From Pseudomonas persica (GTDB lineage Bacteria; Pseudomonadota; Gammaproteobacteria; Pseudomonadales; Pseudomonadaceae): a stretch of 64,000 nt of DNA. The notes below the pieces were generated by a model. The model worked only from the letters and a program-made list of their open reading frames with translations. It was not told the origin of the DNA and searched no databases. The stretch lies in contig NZ_OLKL01000016.1 in NCBI RefSeq assembly GCF_900291015.1, positions 62,001 to 126,000 on the forward strand. Direction: 5' to 3'. The position numbers and the translations under genes are program-made. Shown one piece after another: positions 9,481-21,848 of the stretch (position 1 is the first letter of the stretch; every line of letters starts with the position of its first letter).

Positions 9481-10272
9481 TTACTGCTGCACCTGGCTCA
9501 CCGAGCGCGGCGCTACCGGTTGGTTGTCGTTGGAGATGGTCACCTCCACCCGACGGTTCTGCGCACGCCCCGAGTTGCTCGAATTGTCCGCTACCGGATA
9601 CTCCTTGCCATAACCCTGGGAAACGATACGCGCCGGGTCTACACCGGCACGCACCAAGGCCATGCGTACGCTGTTGGCGCGACGTTCGGAGAGGGTCTGG
9701 TTGTAGTTGGCCGAGCCGACGCTGTCGGTGTAGCCCTCGACGATCACCTTGCGCTCCGGGTTTTCCTGGAGGAATTGCGCCAGCTTGGTGATGTTCGGGT
9801 AGGCGTTGCTCTTGAGTTCGGCCTTGTTGAAGTCGAACAGCACGTCGCCGAAGGTTACCAGGGTGCCGCGGTCGGTCTGCTTGGCGTTGAGGCTGTCCTG
9901 CAGCTTGGCGATCTGTGCGTCGCGGGCGTCCAGCTTGGCCTGGGCACGCTGGGCCGAAGCATTCTTCAGTTCACCCTCGGCGGTGCGCAGGGCAATGGTC
10001 TGTTTGGCTACTTCGACACGTTGGTTGGTCAGGTAGGCCAGCTGGTCGATCTGCTGGTCGTCCTCACGCTCCATGAAGGCCTTGTCGGCCTTGTTCAGCC
10101 AGTCCTGGGCGTCCTTGGTTTCCAGCGCCGCGACCTTGCTTGATTGCGGGTCGCTCTGCAGCGAGGAGAAGTTGCTGCGGGCCGCTTCGAGGTTGGCATT
10201 CGGGTCGTGCGAGCAGGCGGCAAGGCCGACGCTCAGGGCCAGCAGGGCGGGAATCATGACGTGGTTGCGCAT
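9481..10272 (-). CDS. OmpA-family lipoprotein (peptidoglycan-binding)
   Basis: A 263-residue protein with a lipobox (VGLAAC, Cys20), a coiled-coil-like middle rich in Ala, Gln and Lys, and a C-terminal OmpA domain (about 145-255; FDFNKAELKS, GYTDSVGSANYN, NRRVEV). Such proteins anchor the outer membrane to peptidoglycan. The start at 10272 is chosen because AAAGGA sits 8 nt upstream; ATG 10281 overlaps that ribosome-binding site. A DUF4398 lipoprotein gene lies 50 nt upstream in the same direction, so they form a two-gene envelope operon closed by a terminator. Confidence 0.88.
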   Translation of the reverse strand: MRNHVMIPALLALSVGLAACSHDPNANLEAARSNFSSLQSDPQSSKVAALETKDAQDWLNKADKAFMEREDDQQIDQLAYLTNQRVEVAKQTIALRTAEGELKNASAQRAQAKLDARDAQIAKLQDSLNAKQTDRGTLVTFGDVLFDFNKAELKSNAYPNITKLAQFLQENPERKVIVEGYTDSVGSANYNQTLSERRANSVRMALVRAGVDPARIVSQGYGKEYPVADNSSNSGRAQNRRVEVTISNDNQPVAPRSVSQVQQ

Positions 10273-10322
10273 AGTGTTCATCCTTTGATCGTGTGCGAAG
10301 GCAGAGGTTGGCGGGGCAGGGC

Positions 10323-10736
10323 TCATTGAGCGCTGCGCAGGCCTTCCTCACGTACGTCCTGAACGCCCTGGCGGGCATCCTGCACGGCCTTCTGGGCCTT
10401 GGCCGCCTGCGCCTTGCGTTCGGCGAGGCGGGCGTCCCACTCGGCCTGCTCGGCCAGGCGCTTGGCTTCGTCGTACTTCTTGTCGTGCATGGCGATCTCA
10501 GCCTGCTTGAACTTGTCCTGGGCCGCTTTCATTTCCACGGCGGCGAACTCGGTGCCGCCAGCGCTGACGGCGGAATTCACGGCGGATTGGGTGACGGCGT
10601 ACTGCTCGGTGGGCGGGTTACCCGCACAGCCGGCCAGAGCAAGGCTACTGCCCAGGGCCAGCGCTGCCAGCCTGAGCCCGCGCACCGGCGTGGATGACAG
10701 CTTGCAAATGCGGGTTTTCTTGGTGGTCAGTTCCAT
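10323..10736 (-). CDS. DUF4398 lipoprotein
   Basis: A 137-residue protein with a lipoprotein signal (LALAGC, Cys37) and a DUF4398-type Ala/Lys/Glu-rich helical body ending in a long predicted coiled coil. The start at ATG 10736 is supported by CAGGAG eight bases upstream; the ORF could be extended to 10823 but without such a site. DUF4398 proteins are commonly paired with OmpA-like proteins, as here. The exact role is unknown; an envelope structural function is likely. Confidence 0.82.
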   Translation of the reverse strand: MELTTKKTRICKLSSTPVRGLRLAALALGSSLALAGCAGNPPTEQYAVTQSAVNSAVSAGGTEFAAVEMKAAQDKFKQAEIAMHDKKYDEAKRLAEQAEWDARLAERKAQAAKAQKAVQDARQGVQDVREEGLRSAQ

Positions 10737-11011
10737 TGGATCACTCCTGTTTACGACGTTGTCCGTAGCAGTCCATCGCTGATTCCCTGACACGTACGCG
10801 CGCTTCAGCTCAACGGTGCACAACGGCAGGTGTGCAGGGTTTTAGCGTGATGGCTATTGGCTGTGACTGGTGCGTTTTTCGAATAGTTCAGAAAAAAAAT
10901 CCCGGACGGGTAGCTATTTCTGACTAATCGGTCAGTGTGATTTTTCGGGAACTTTGGCGGGCTGAAGCGGTATTCCGGGCCCTTGGCAGGCCCGGACGGT
11001 GGGGCGGCTGG

Positions 11012-11356
11012 TTACTTTTCGCGGTCGGCAGCGGGGTGACTCATGGCGTACAGATGTTGTCGCGATAGTAAGAGAAAACGCGGAGTAGGGCCGATGTCCT
11101 CGTACAGCGGGTCGCCTTCCTCGTCGGTGGCGATGACCTGGCGGCCCTGCACATAGGGGAAGCTGGCTTCCAGTTCCTCGAGGGCGGCCGCGACCAGTTC
11201 GCCGAGCAATTCTTCGGCGGTGCGCTTGGGATACATGTCGATCAGTGCGGCCAGGCGCGCCTCGGACTCCAGGTCCAGGTGCAGCACATGGCCAGTGGGG
11301 CTGAGGGGGCCGGCGGCATTCTGTTCCCAGTGCTGGGCGAGTTCACGGATTTTCAT
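11012..11356 (-). CDS. Conserved hypothetical protein
   Basis: A 114-residue soluble acidic protein that starts MKIRELAQHWE and has a helical middle rich in Ala, Glu and Leu. A GAGGT ribosome-binding site lies just upstream of ATG 11356. No motif allows a function to be named. It stands alone between the DUF4398 operon and ppc. An imperfect GC-rich hairpin at about 10974-10996 lies past its stop. Confidence 0.7.
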   Translation of the reverse strand: MKIRELAQHWEQNAAGPLSPTGHVLHLDLESEARLAALIDMYPKRTAEELLGELVAAALEELEASFPYVQGRQVIATDEEGDPLYEDIGPTPRFLLLSRQHLYAMSHPAADREK

Positions 11357-11492
11357 GTCGACCTCTTTAAACGCCTGCTAAGGCGGCATTGCATGGGAGT
11401 GCTGTGCTTTCACTTTAGTTTGCTTTGGCCGATCACGGCTTGCCATCGTCGCCCGGCTGTGGGCACTCTTGGGTCCTGTACCGCGCACCCAT

Positions 11493-11583
11493 CCTTGTGG
11501 GAGCGGGTTCACCCGCGAACACCGGCGTAGCCGGTGCCCGACACCGCGTTGGATTCTTCGCGGGTGAACCCGCTCCCACAGGG
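11493..11583. repeat. REP-type inverted repeat pair
   Basis: Left arm CTTGTGGGAGCGGGTTCACC (from about 11494) and right arm with its complement ending near 11583; the core is GGGTTCACCCGCGAA. It lies 40 nt before ppc, in the gap between divergent genes. Confidence 0.8.
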
Positions 11584-11622
11584 ATCGCGTGGAGCCGGGA
11601 AGGGATGTAACGGAGAGGGCCA

Positions 11623-15158
<3,536 letters not shown>

Positions 15159-15177
15159 TCCGGCGCCTGACGCACCT

Positions 15178-15211
15178 CGACAACGGCCCGCTTGCGGGCC
15201 GTTGTCGTTTT
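15178..15211 (+). terminator. Intrinsic terminator after adk
   Basis: A 13-bp perfect stem (CGACAACGGCCCG and complement) with a CTTG loop is followed by TTTT. Confidence 0.88.
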
Positions 15212-15255
15212 GGGCCGCACAGCGGCCCCTTCGGGACACAACGCCGCCGCTGCTC

Positions 15256-15261
15256 TATACT
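15256..15261 (+). promoter_or_regulatory. Possible -10 box for tsaB
   Basis: TATACT lies 37 nt before the tsaB start; a -35 box is not obvious. Confidence 0.3.
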
Positions 15262-15297
15262 GCCGCTCTTTTTAATTCGCACCTGGATACCTGTTCG

Positions 15298-15972
15298 ATG
15301 ACCACCCTGCTGGCCCTGGATACCGCCACCGAAGCCTGTTCCGTTGCGCTGCTGCATGACGGCAAGGTAACCAGCCATTACCAGGTGATCCCGCGCATGC
15401 ATGCCCAGAAGCTGCTGCCGATGATCAAGCAGTTGCTGGCCGACTCCGGCGTGGCGCTGAATGCGCTGGATGCCATCGCCTTTGGCCGTGGCCCGGGCGC
15501 CTTCACCGGCGTGCGCATTGCCATCGGTGTGGTCCAGGGCCTGGCCTTTGCCCTGGAGCGCCCGGTGTTGCCGGTGTCCAACCTGGCCGCACTGGCCCAG
15601 GGCGCGCTGCGCGAGCACGGCGTGCAGCAGGTGGCTGCCGCCATTGATGCGCGCATGGATGAAGTGTATTGGGGCTGCTACCAGGCCACTGACGGCGAAA
15701 TGCGCCTGGTCGGCCAAGAGGCGGTGCTACCGCCCGAGCAGGTGGCACTGCCGGCGGGCAGCGGTGGCGAGTGGTTCGGTGCCGGTACCGGTTGGGGCTA
15801 TGCCGAGCGCCTGGCGGTGCAGGTGGCGGCCAGCAATGCCAGTGCCTTGCCCAACGCACTGGACATCCTCAGCCTGGCCAGGTTTGCCTGGGCACGCGGC
15901 GAGGCGATCGTTGCCGAACAGGCGCAACCGGTCTACCTGCGCGATAATGTAGCGACACCCAAGAAACGCTGA
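15298..15972 (+). CDS. tsaB: tRNA threonylcarbamoyladenosine biosynthesis protein TsaB
   Basis: A 224-residue member of the ASKHA/glycoprotease-like family. It begins with LALDTATEACSVAL and has FGRGPGAFTGVRIA, both typical of TsaB. TsaB pairs with TsaD and TsaE to transfer threonylcarbamoyl to A37 of ANN-decoding tRNAs. The partner tcdA, which cyclises the same base, is also in this window at 39.9 kb. Start at ATG 15298; the longer open frame runs back into the terminator. Confidence 0.94.
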   Translation: MTTLLALDTATEACSVALLHDGKVTSHYQVIPRMHAQKLLPMIKQLLADSGVALNALDAIAFGRGPGAFTGVRIAIGVVQGLAFALERPVLPVSNLAALAQGALREHGVQQVAAAIDARMDEVYWGCYQATDGEMRLVGQEAVLPPEQVALPAGSGGEWFGAGTGWGYAERLAVQVAASNASALPNALDILSLARFAWARGEAIVAEQAQPVYLRDNVATPKKR

Positions 15973-16103
15973 GTGCTGCTCGTCGCTCATCACCGGTGAC
16001 ACTAAAACCTTTTGCGCGATCTGTGGTCCAGTTATCACTCGAGCATTAGCGATGGAACCCTGATGCTGCTAGATTGCCATCATTGGTCCTGAGTGCTGAT
16101 GCC

Positions 16104-16394
16104 ATGCGTATCGACGGTTTCTCATCGCAGTCTTACCCGATCAAGCGCTTGCCGCGCAAGGCAGCGGTGCGTGACGAGGCCATCGAAGATGCCGAGGTGA
16201 TCGAGGAGGCCGAAACAGCCCCTCAGGAAGCCATCGCCCGCCGTCACAGCGGTGGCCTGCCGGCCCGCCAGCAGGACATGATTTTCCCCCGCGGCCGTGA
16301 CCGCCGCACCGCTACGGCACTGGCCAGCTACCTGAGCACCGCCGGTTTTACCGACTGGGACATGGAAGTGCTGGGGCTCGACCTGTACATTTAG
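16104..16394 (+). CDS. Conserved hypothetical protein
   Basis: A 96-residue protein with an acidic stretch (about residues 24-44, rich in Glu and Ala) and a conserved-looking C-terminus (GRDRRTATALASYL ... MEVLGLDLYI). No signal peptide or membrane segment. The start ATG 16104 lacks a strong ribosome-binding site. It lies 3 nt before the DUF72 gene and is probably co-transcribed with it. Function unknown. Confidence 0.65.
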   Translation: MRIDGFSSQSYPIKRLPRKAAVRDEAIEDAEVIEEAETAPQEAIARRHSGGLPARQQDMIFPRGRDRRTATALASYLSTAGFTDWDMEVLGLDLYI

Positions 16395-16397
16395 TGG

Positions 16398-17267
16398 ATG
16401 AGTCCCTCACCACTGCCTTATTTTCTCGGTTGCCCGTCCTGGAGCGAAAACGCCTGGCGCGACTACCTGTATCCCGCCGACGCCAACAGCAGTGAAATGC
16501 TTGGCTACTACAGCCAGGTGTTCAACGCCGTGGAGGGCAATACCACCTTCTACGCGCGTCCTGCACCCGGCACCATTGCGCGCTGGGCGCAGATCATGCC
16601 CGAACACTTCCGCTTCACTGCCAAGTTCCCCAGGGACATCAGCCACGAAGGCGACCTGCGTGATCAGCTCGAACCTGCCTTTGACTTTACCCGTCTGATG
16701 GCCCCGCTGGGCCAGCGCGTTGCGCCGTACTGGCTGCAGTTGCCGGCCCAGTTCGGCCCGGCGCGACTGGGCGAGCTTTGCCACTTCCTCGACGAAATCG
16801 GCATGCCGGTGGCCGTGGAAGTGCGCAACCAGGCTTTCTTCGCCAAGGGTGAAGAAGAGCGGCTGCTCAACCGGCTGCTGCACGAGCGTGGCGTGGAGCG
16901 TATCTGCCTCGACCCACGTGCCTTGTTCAGTTGCACCTCACGCGACCCCGCCGTGCTGCATGCGCAGGCGAAGAAACCCAAGGTACCGCCACGCCCGGCA
17001 GCCTTCAGCCAGCACCCGCAGGTGCGCTTCATCGGCCATCCGCAGCTGGAGGCCAACGAGGCCTTCCTGACCCCTTGGGTGGACAAGGTTGCCACCTGGA
17101 TCGGCGAAGGCCGCAGCCCCTACATCTTCCTGCACACCTCGGACAACCGCCTGGCCGCGGCGCTGGCCCTGCGCTTTCACCAACGCCTGATGCAGCGCCT
17201 GCCGGGCCTTGCCGCGCTGCCGGAATTGCCGCGCACCCCCGAGGTCGAACAACTGGGGCTACTCTGA
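16398..17267 (+). CDS. DUF72 (YecE) family protein
   Basis: A 289-residue protein of the DUF72/YecE family, a TIM-barrel-like fold. Typical features are the start YFLGCPSWSENAW, FNAVEGNTTFY, FRFTAKFPRDISHE and the C-terminal YIFLHTSDN. The biochemical role of the family is not established. It lies between a small unknown gene and a PEP-mutase family gene. Confidence 0.87.
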   Translation: MSPSPLPYFLGCPSWSENAWRDYLYPADANSSEMLGYYSQVFNAVEGNTTFYARPAPGTIARWAQIMPEHFRFTAKFPRDISHEGDLRDQLEPAFDFTRLMAPLGQRVAPYWLQLPAQFGPARLGELCHFLDEIGMPVAVEVRNQAFFAKGEEERLLNRLLHERGVERICLDPRALFSCTSRDPAVLHAQAKKPKVPPRPAAFSQHPQVRFIGHPQLEANEAFLTPWVDKVATWIGEGRSPYIFLHTSDNRLAAALALRFHQRLMQRLPGLAALPELPRTPEVEQLGLL

Positions 17268-17295
17268 CTTTTCCCTGACTGCCGGAGGTTGAACC

Positions 17296-18126
17296 ATGGA
17301 TGTGCAAACCCTGCGAGCCGAAGCCTTCAAGGCCTTGCACGAGCGCGACAGCGCCTTCGTGATGCCCAACCCGTGGGATGCCGGCTCGGCAAAGTTGCTG
17401 GCCAGCCTGGGCTTCGAGGCGCTGGCCACCACCAGTGCCGGCCTGGCCTTCAGCCTGGGCCGGCCGGACGCCGAAGGCGCCTTGAGCCTGGAAGATACCC
17501 TTGATAATGCCGGCGAGATCGTCGATGCCACCCCTTTGCCGGTGGCTGCCGACCTGGAGAACGGCTTTGGCGACCTGCCCGAAGATTGCGCCCAGACCAT
17601 TCTGCGGGCAGCCGAAGTCGGCTTGGTGGGAGGCTCTATCGAGGATGCCAGTGGCCGCAGCGATGCGCCGATCTATGATTTAGGGCTGGCAGTAGAACGT
17701 GTGCGTGCAGCGGTGCAGGCGGCGCGTGGCCTGCCATTCCCGTTCACCCTGTGCGCCAGGGCCGAAAACCTGCTGCACGGGCGCATGGACCTGGACGACA
17801 CCATCCTGCGTTTGCAGGCCTATGCCGAGGCCGGTGCTGACGTGCTCTACGCCCCCGGGCTGCGTACTGTCGAGGAAATCCGCGCGGTAGTGCAGGCCGT
17901 CGCGCCACGGCCGGTGAATGTGTTGATGGGCATGGCGGGCGTGCCACTGAGCGTCAACCAGTTGCAGGACCTGGGCGTACGCCGCATCAGCGTCGGCTCA
18001 TCGCTGGCCCGTGCCGCGTTGGCGGCCTTCCACCGGGCCGCGCTGGAAATTCGTGATGAGGGCACGTTCGGCTACGGGGAACAGGCACTACCGTTCGCCC
18101 AGCTCAACGAGCTGTTCCGCCGCTGA
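17296..18126 (+). CDS. Isocitrate lyase / PEP mutase family protein
   Basis: A 276-residue TIM-barrel enzyme of the isocitrate lyase/PEP mutase superfamily: MPNPWDAGSA at the N-terminus, a metal-site region ADLENGFGD and IEDASGR, and CARAENLLHG. The superfamily forms or breaks C-C or P-C bonds next to a carboxylate; the substrate here cannot be named. A strong ribosome-binding site GGAGGT (17284-17289) lies six bases before ATG 17296. It ends only 2 nt from the stop of the convergent neighbour. Confidence 0.88.
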   Translation: MDVQTLRAEAFKALHERDSAFVMPNPWDAGSAKLLASLGFEALATTSAGLAFSLGRPDAEGALSLEDTLDNAGEIVDATPLPVAADLENGFGDLPEDCAQTILRAAEVGLVGGSIEDASGRSDAPIYDLGLAVERVRAAVQAARGLPFPFTLCARAENLLHGRMDLDDTILRLQAYAEAGADVLYAPGLRTVEEIRAVVQAVAPRPVNVLMGMAGVPLSVNQLQDLGVRRISVGSSLARAALAAFHRAALEIRDEGTFGYGEQALPFAQLNELFRR

Positions 18127-18128
18127 CC

Positions 18129-18749
18129 TCAGGCGTGGGCGCGCACGTTGTTCAGCACTACCGGGCGGGCCCAGTGGATGTCGAATTCCAGGTCGTTCTG
18201 CTGCTTGACCAGGGTGGCATCGTCGAACGGCTCGGGGGCCGGGTCCAGCAGGTGGGTCTCGAACTCGGCGATCGGCAGGAACAGCGAGCGCGGGGTGGGA
18301 CCGGGGCCGGGCTCGGCAACGGGGTGACCTTGGCTTATCACCACCGGGCGCAGCCAGCTGTTGCTGATATCGAGCTGGCGCTGCTGCTCGATCAGTTCGA
18401 CTGCGCTGAACGGCTCGGGAGCGGGCGGCAGCAGGTTGGCTTCGAGCTCGGCCTTGGGCAGGAACAGTGGCTCTGGCGGTGCCACCTCGGTGTCGTGTAC
18501 CGGGCAGGCGCGCTGAGCGTCGATCAGGGCCAGCGCACGGGCGCCGCCGATCGGCTCACCGCTGCTCTGGTCGTATTGCACGAATGACTGGCTGACGCTG
18601 TCTACGGGCTCTTCCTGCTGCTCGGCCATGGCCCGGGCAAAGAAATCCTGCCACAGGTGGCTGACGCCCCCGAGTGCCTGGGTGTTGTGCTGACTGTAAT
18701 TGCCGACAGGCGACAGGTAGGTCAAGCCGATAGGAAGAGTATCTGACAT
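18129..18749 (-). CDS. Hypothetical protein with internal duplication
   Basis: A 206-residue soluble, acidic, Pro-rich protein. Residues about 95-138 and 156-198 are two copies of one unit with a 61-residue period: both begin LFLP, contain AE(L/F)E, L(P/D)PAPEPF and a QQ..L..D/I core, and end in (L/A)RPVV. The N-terminal 90 residues are unrelated to the repeat. I chose ATG 18749 (MSDTLPIG); an upstream extension to 18836 has no support. No known domain, signal or membrane segment is seen. Its stop is 2 nt from that of the convergent upstream gene, with no terminator between. Confidence 0.72.
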   Translation of the reverse strand: MSDTLPIGLTYLSPVGNYSQHNTQALGGVSHLWQDFFARAMAEQQEEPVDSVSQSFVQYDQSSGEPIGGARALALIDAQRACPVHDTEVAPPEPLFLPKAELEANLLPPAPEPFSAVELIEQQRQLDISNSWLRPVVISQGHPVAEPGPGPTPRSLFLPIAEFETHLLDPAPEPFDDATLVKQQNDLEFDIHWARPVVLNNVRAHA

Positions 18750-18849
18750 GGCAGTCGCGCGCGTTGTGCTCTGGCAGAATAGCGGGATATTGCCTGTATC
18801 GGCCGAAGTAGCCGATACATTAACGGCTGGGTTCAATTTCTAGGTGTGA

Positions 18850-19629
<780 letters not shown>

Positions 19630-19637
19630 TTTGGCTA

Positions 19638-19750
19638 TGCCTGTGCGGGCCTCTTCGCGGGTAAACCCGCTCCCACAGGATCGATGTGATCTTGAAGTTT
19701 GTGCAGCACCTGTGGGAGCGGGTTTACCCGCGAAGAGGCCCGCACAGGCA
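19638..19750. repeat. REP-type inverted repeat pair
   Basis: Two perfectly complementary arms of 42 bp (19638-19679 and 19709-19750) contain GCGGGTAAACCCGC and GCTCCCACAGG. It lies between the convergent rsmJ and TetR genes and could also stop transcription from both. Confidence 0.85.
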
Positions 19751-19758
19751 TCCAGGTA

Positions 19759-20400
19759 TCAGGGGCGGAATGCCCGCAAGAACACCCCCACCACCTCGCG
19801 CACGTGCGCCTCGGCCTCCTCCCCTTCCAGCGGCCCCGCGCATCCCAGCAGCAACCGGTAATCCGGCGCGCCCTTGACCAGGCAGAAGAAGTGCTCCGCC
19901 GCACGCAGCGGGTTGTCGATGCGCAGCAGCCCGCGCTCATGCGCGCCGCGCAGCAGTGCTTCCATCCCTGACAACACGCGCTTGGGGCCGGCTTCGTAGA
20001 AGTACTCGCCAAAACTCGGGTCGAGGCTGCCCTGGGCCATGATCAGGCGGCTGAGCTTGACCGCTTCATCGCTGCTGATCAGTGCCTGGAAGCCACGGGC
20101 AATGGTCAGCAGCACCTCTTCCACGGGTACCCCCTCGGGGTATTCGAACAGCAGGTCAGGCAACTGGATCTGGCAGGTAGCCATTACCGCCGAGCAGAAC
20201 AGAGTCTGTTTGTCGGTGAAGTGGCTGTACACGGTGAGCTTTGAAACACCTGCCGCCGCAGCGACCGCATCCATGCTGGTGTTGGCGTAGCCAAGGCTGA
20301 GGAACAGTGCCTTGGCGGCTTCGAGAATAGCCTCGCGCTTGGCCAGGTCCTTGGGCCGGCCCGGGCCGATGGGGGCGTCGTTGGACATTGTGGTCTGCAT
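19759..20400 (-). CDS. TetR-family regulator (probable RND efflux repressor)
   Basis: A 213-residue TetR protein: helix-turn-helix at about 20-66 (REAILEAAKALFLSLGY, then MDAVAAAAGVSKLTVYSHFTDKQTLF) and an effector domain. In related genomes, as I recall, this regulator sits directly next to the RND efflux operon found here at 26.2 kb, so it probably controls that pump. In this window 5.8 kb of other DNA separates them. The start is ATG 20400 or 20388. Confidence 0.87.
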   Translation of the reverse strand: MQTTMSNDAPIGPGRPKDLAKREAILEAAKALFLSLGYANTSMDAVAAAAGVSKLTVYSHFTDKQTLFCSAVMATCQIQLPDLLFEYPEGVPVEEVLLTIARGFQALISSDEAVKLSRLIMAQGSLDPSFGEYFYEAGPKRVLSGMEALLRGAHERGLLRIDNPLRAAEHFFCLVKGAPDYRLLLGCAGPLEGEEAEAHVREVVGVFLRAFRP

Positions 20401-21008
20401 CTGTTTGAAGAATCGCCCATCTTAACGGGTCTGGCGCCATTCGGCTAAAGCCCGCCGGCAAAACCTGCTGTTTGCCAGCGGAAAGCTGATTGACAGTGAG
20501 GCACGAGATCGAGCGCAACAAAGCACAAGCCCGGTCTCGCCGCGGATTTTCAAACATCATCGGAATCGCACATGCGGGTAAACAGTGGCTTACGGGTGGT
20601 TTGACCACAAACCATTGGCGGCTGTGTGCAGCAGGAGGCGGATTTTGAGCGCTTGAGTCCCGGTGGCCTCGGCCAGGGCGTATCGAGCCCCTGATTTGGC
20701 CAGGTAATACGTGGCGGTAAATTGACGCGATCATTTTCGTGTGCGCAAGTTCACGTCACTCGTCGATTAATTGACTTTTTGTCCGGTACAGGAATGCGCC
20801 CATGGGGGGCGCCCGACTAGTCCAAGTCCTTGATTTTCAGGCGCACGGCGCGGTGAGCGGGGCACCGATCCACATGGACGTTAAGGCACTGCCTGACGGC
20901 GTGAGGGCCTGGCAGTACGCAGGGCTGGCCTAGACTCCGCTGAAGGGCATGTGGGAGAAGGCTAACAAATGGAGGGCATGGACCGTCTTCATGGGAGACA
21001 GGAAGATT
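20401..21008. other. 608-nt non-coding region at the edge of the inserted block
   Basis: No convincing gene. It contains the TetR promoter side, a perfect 7-bp inverted repeat TGGTTTGACCACAAACCA (20597-20614), and a GC hairpin near 20795-20812. It lies between divergent TetR and LuxR genes and is more AT-rich than the surrounding genes in places. Confidence 0.5.
20597..20614. promoter_or_regulatory. Perfect inverted repeat, possible regulator-binding site
   Basis: TGGTTTG-ACCA-CAAACCA: 7-bp half-sites with a 4-nt spacer in the non-coding region between the TetR and LuxR genes. Its size fits a dimeric repressor site, but the protein that binds is not known. Confidence 0.35.
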
Positions 21009-21725
21009 ATGGCGGACCATAAAAAAATGATAAGCGTGATGCTGATCGATTGTCGGCCTCTGGTGCTCCTGGGCCTTCACGATCTGATAAATGCCAGAAA
21101 GCCCCATATGGAGGTGAGTGGCCAGGCCACCACCTATACCCATGCGCTGGATCTTGCCGATCAGTTGCGGCCTGATGTCATTTTCTTCAGCTTTTTTCCA
21201 GATGCGCTGGACCCGCTCGAGGTGGTTGCCGGGCTCGCGCGCGCTGGCGACATGAAAGTACTGGTGCTCAAGGGGGTGTACGAAAACGTCCCCGTTGCAC
21301 AGGCCATCGAGGCGGGGGCACGTGGCATCGTGCTGGCGGAGGAGTCGACGGAGTCGATCATCCAGGCCATCATCAAAGTCCACCATTGCGACATCGGGCT
21401 GGACAGAGCCTGGGTCCGTGGGCTTTCCGGTTATGCCTCGGCCAGGCATATACCGTTGAGGTGCAATCTGGCGCAGGCGAAACATGCACGGCTGACGTTG
21501 CGCGAGCGGGAACTCGTTCGCGCCATCGTTGGCGACCCGTCCGCCAAGTACCTGTGTATCGCCGGGCGCTTGGGCATTAGCGAGCACACTGTGCACAATC
21601 ACCTCAGCAGCATCTATCAGAAGCTCAACCTCACCAACCGTATCGACTTGCTGATGTATGCGGTGAGGCACGGACTCACCAGTGGCGAAGAGCCGCCTGC
21701 GTCCACATGGGGTGAGATGGACTGA
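21009..21725 (+). CDS. LuxR/NarL-type regulator with degenerate receiver domain
   Basis: A 238-residue protein with an N-terminal receiver-like domain and a C-terminal LuxR helix-turn-helix (about 170-232: LTLRERELVRAI, then GRLGISEHTVHNHLSSIYQKL). In the receiver the position of the phospho-acceptor Asp is Ser61 (PDVIFFSFFPD) and the conserved Lys is replaced by Ala110 (GIVLAEES), so it is probably not regulated by ordinary phosphorylation. The start ATG 21009 has AGGA (21000-21003) upstream; in-frame ATGs at 20991 and 20949 are alternatives. It converges on the large secreted repeat protein gene and is a candidate regulator of it. Confidence 0.85.
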   Translation: MADHKKMISVMLIDCRPLVLLGLHDLINARKPHMEVSGQATTYTHALDLADQLRPDVIFFSFFPDALDPLEVVAGLARAGDMKVLVLKGVYENVPVAQAIEAGARGIVLAEESTESIIQAIIKVHHCDIGLDRAWVRGLSGYASARHIPLRCNLAQAKHARLTLRERELVRAIVGDPSAKYLCIAGRLGISEHTVHNHLSSIYQKLNLTNRIDLLMYAVRHGLTSGEEPPASTWGEMD

Positions 21726-21807
21726 ATATCCAGACACAACGCATCAGGCTGATGGACCCTGCCGGGTGCCCGGCCTGTCTTCGTGTCGGCGTCCTGCAAA
21801 AAATACG

Positions 21808-21844
21808 CTGCGAGGGTGGTTTTCAAGCCACCCTCGCAGTTTTT
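21808..21844. terminator. Bidirectional terminator between LuxR and adhesin-like genes
   Basis: A 12-bp perfect stem CTGCGAGGGTGG/CCACCCTCGCAG (21808-21819 with 21828-21839), 8-nt loop, T run on the plus side and A run (AAAAAA before 21804) that serves as a T run on the minus side. Confidence 0.88.
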
Positions 21845-21848
21845 CACT

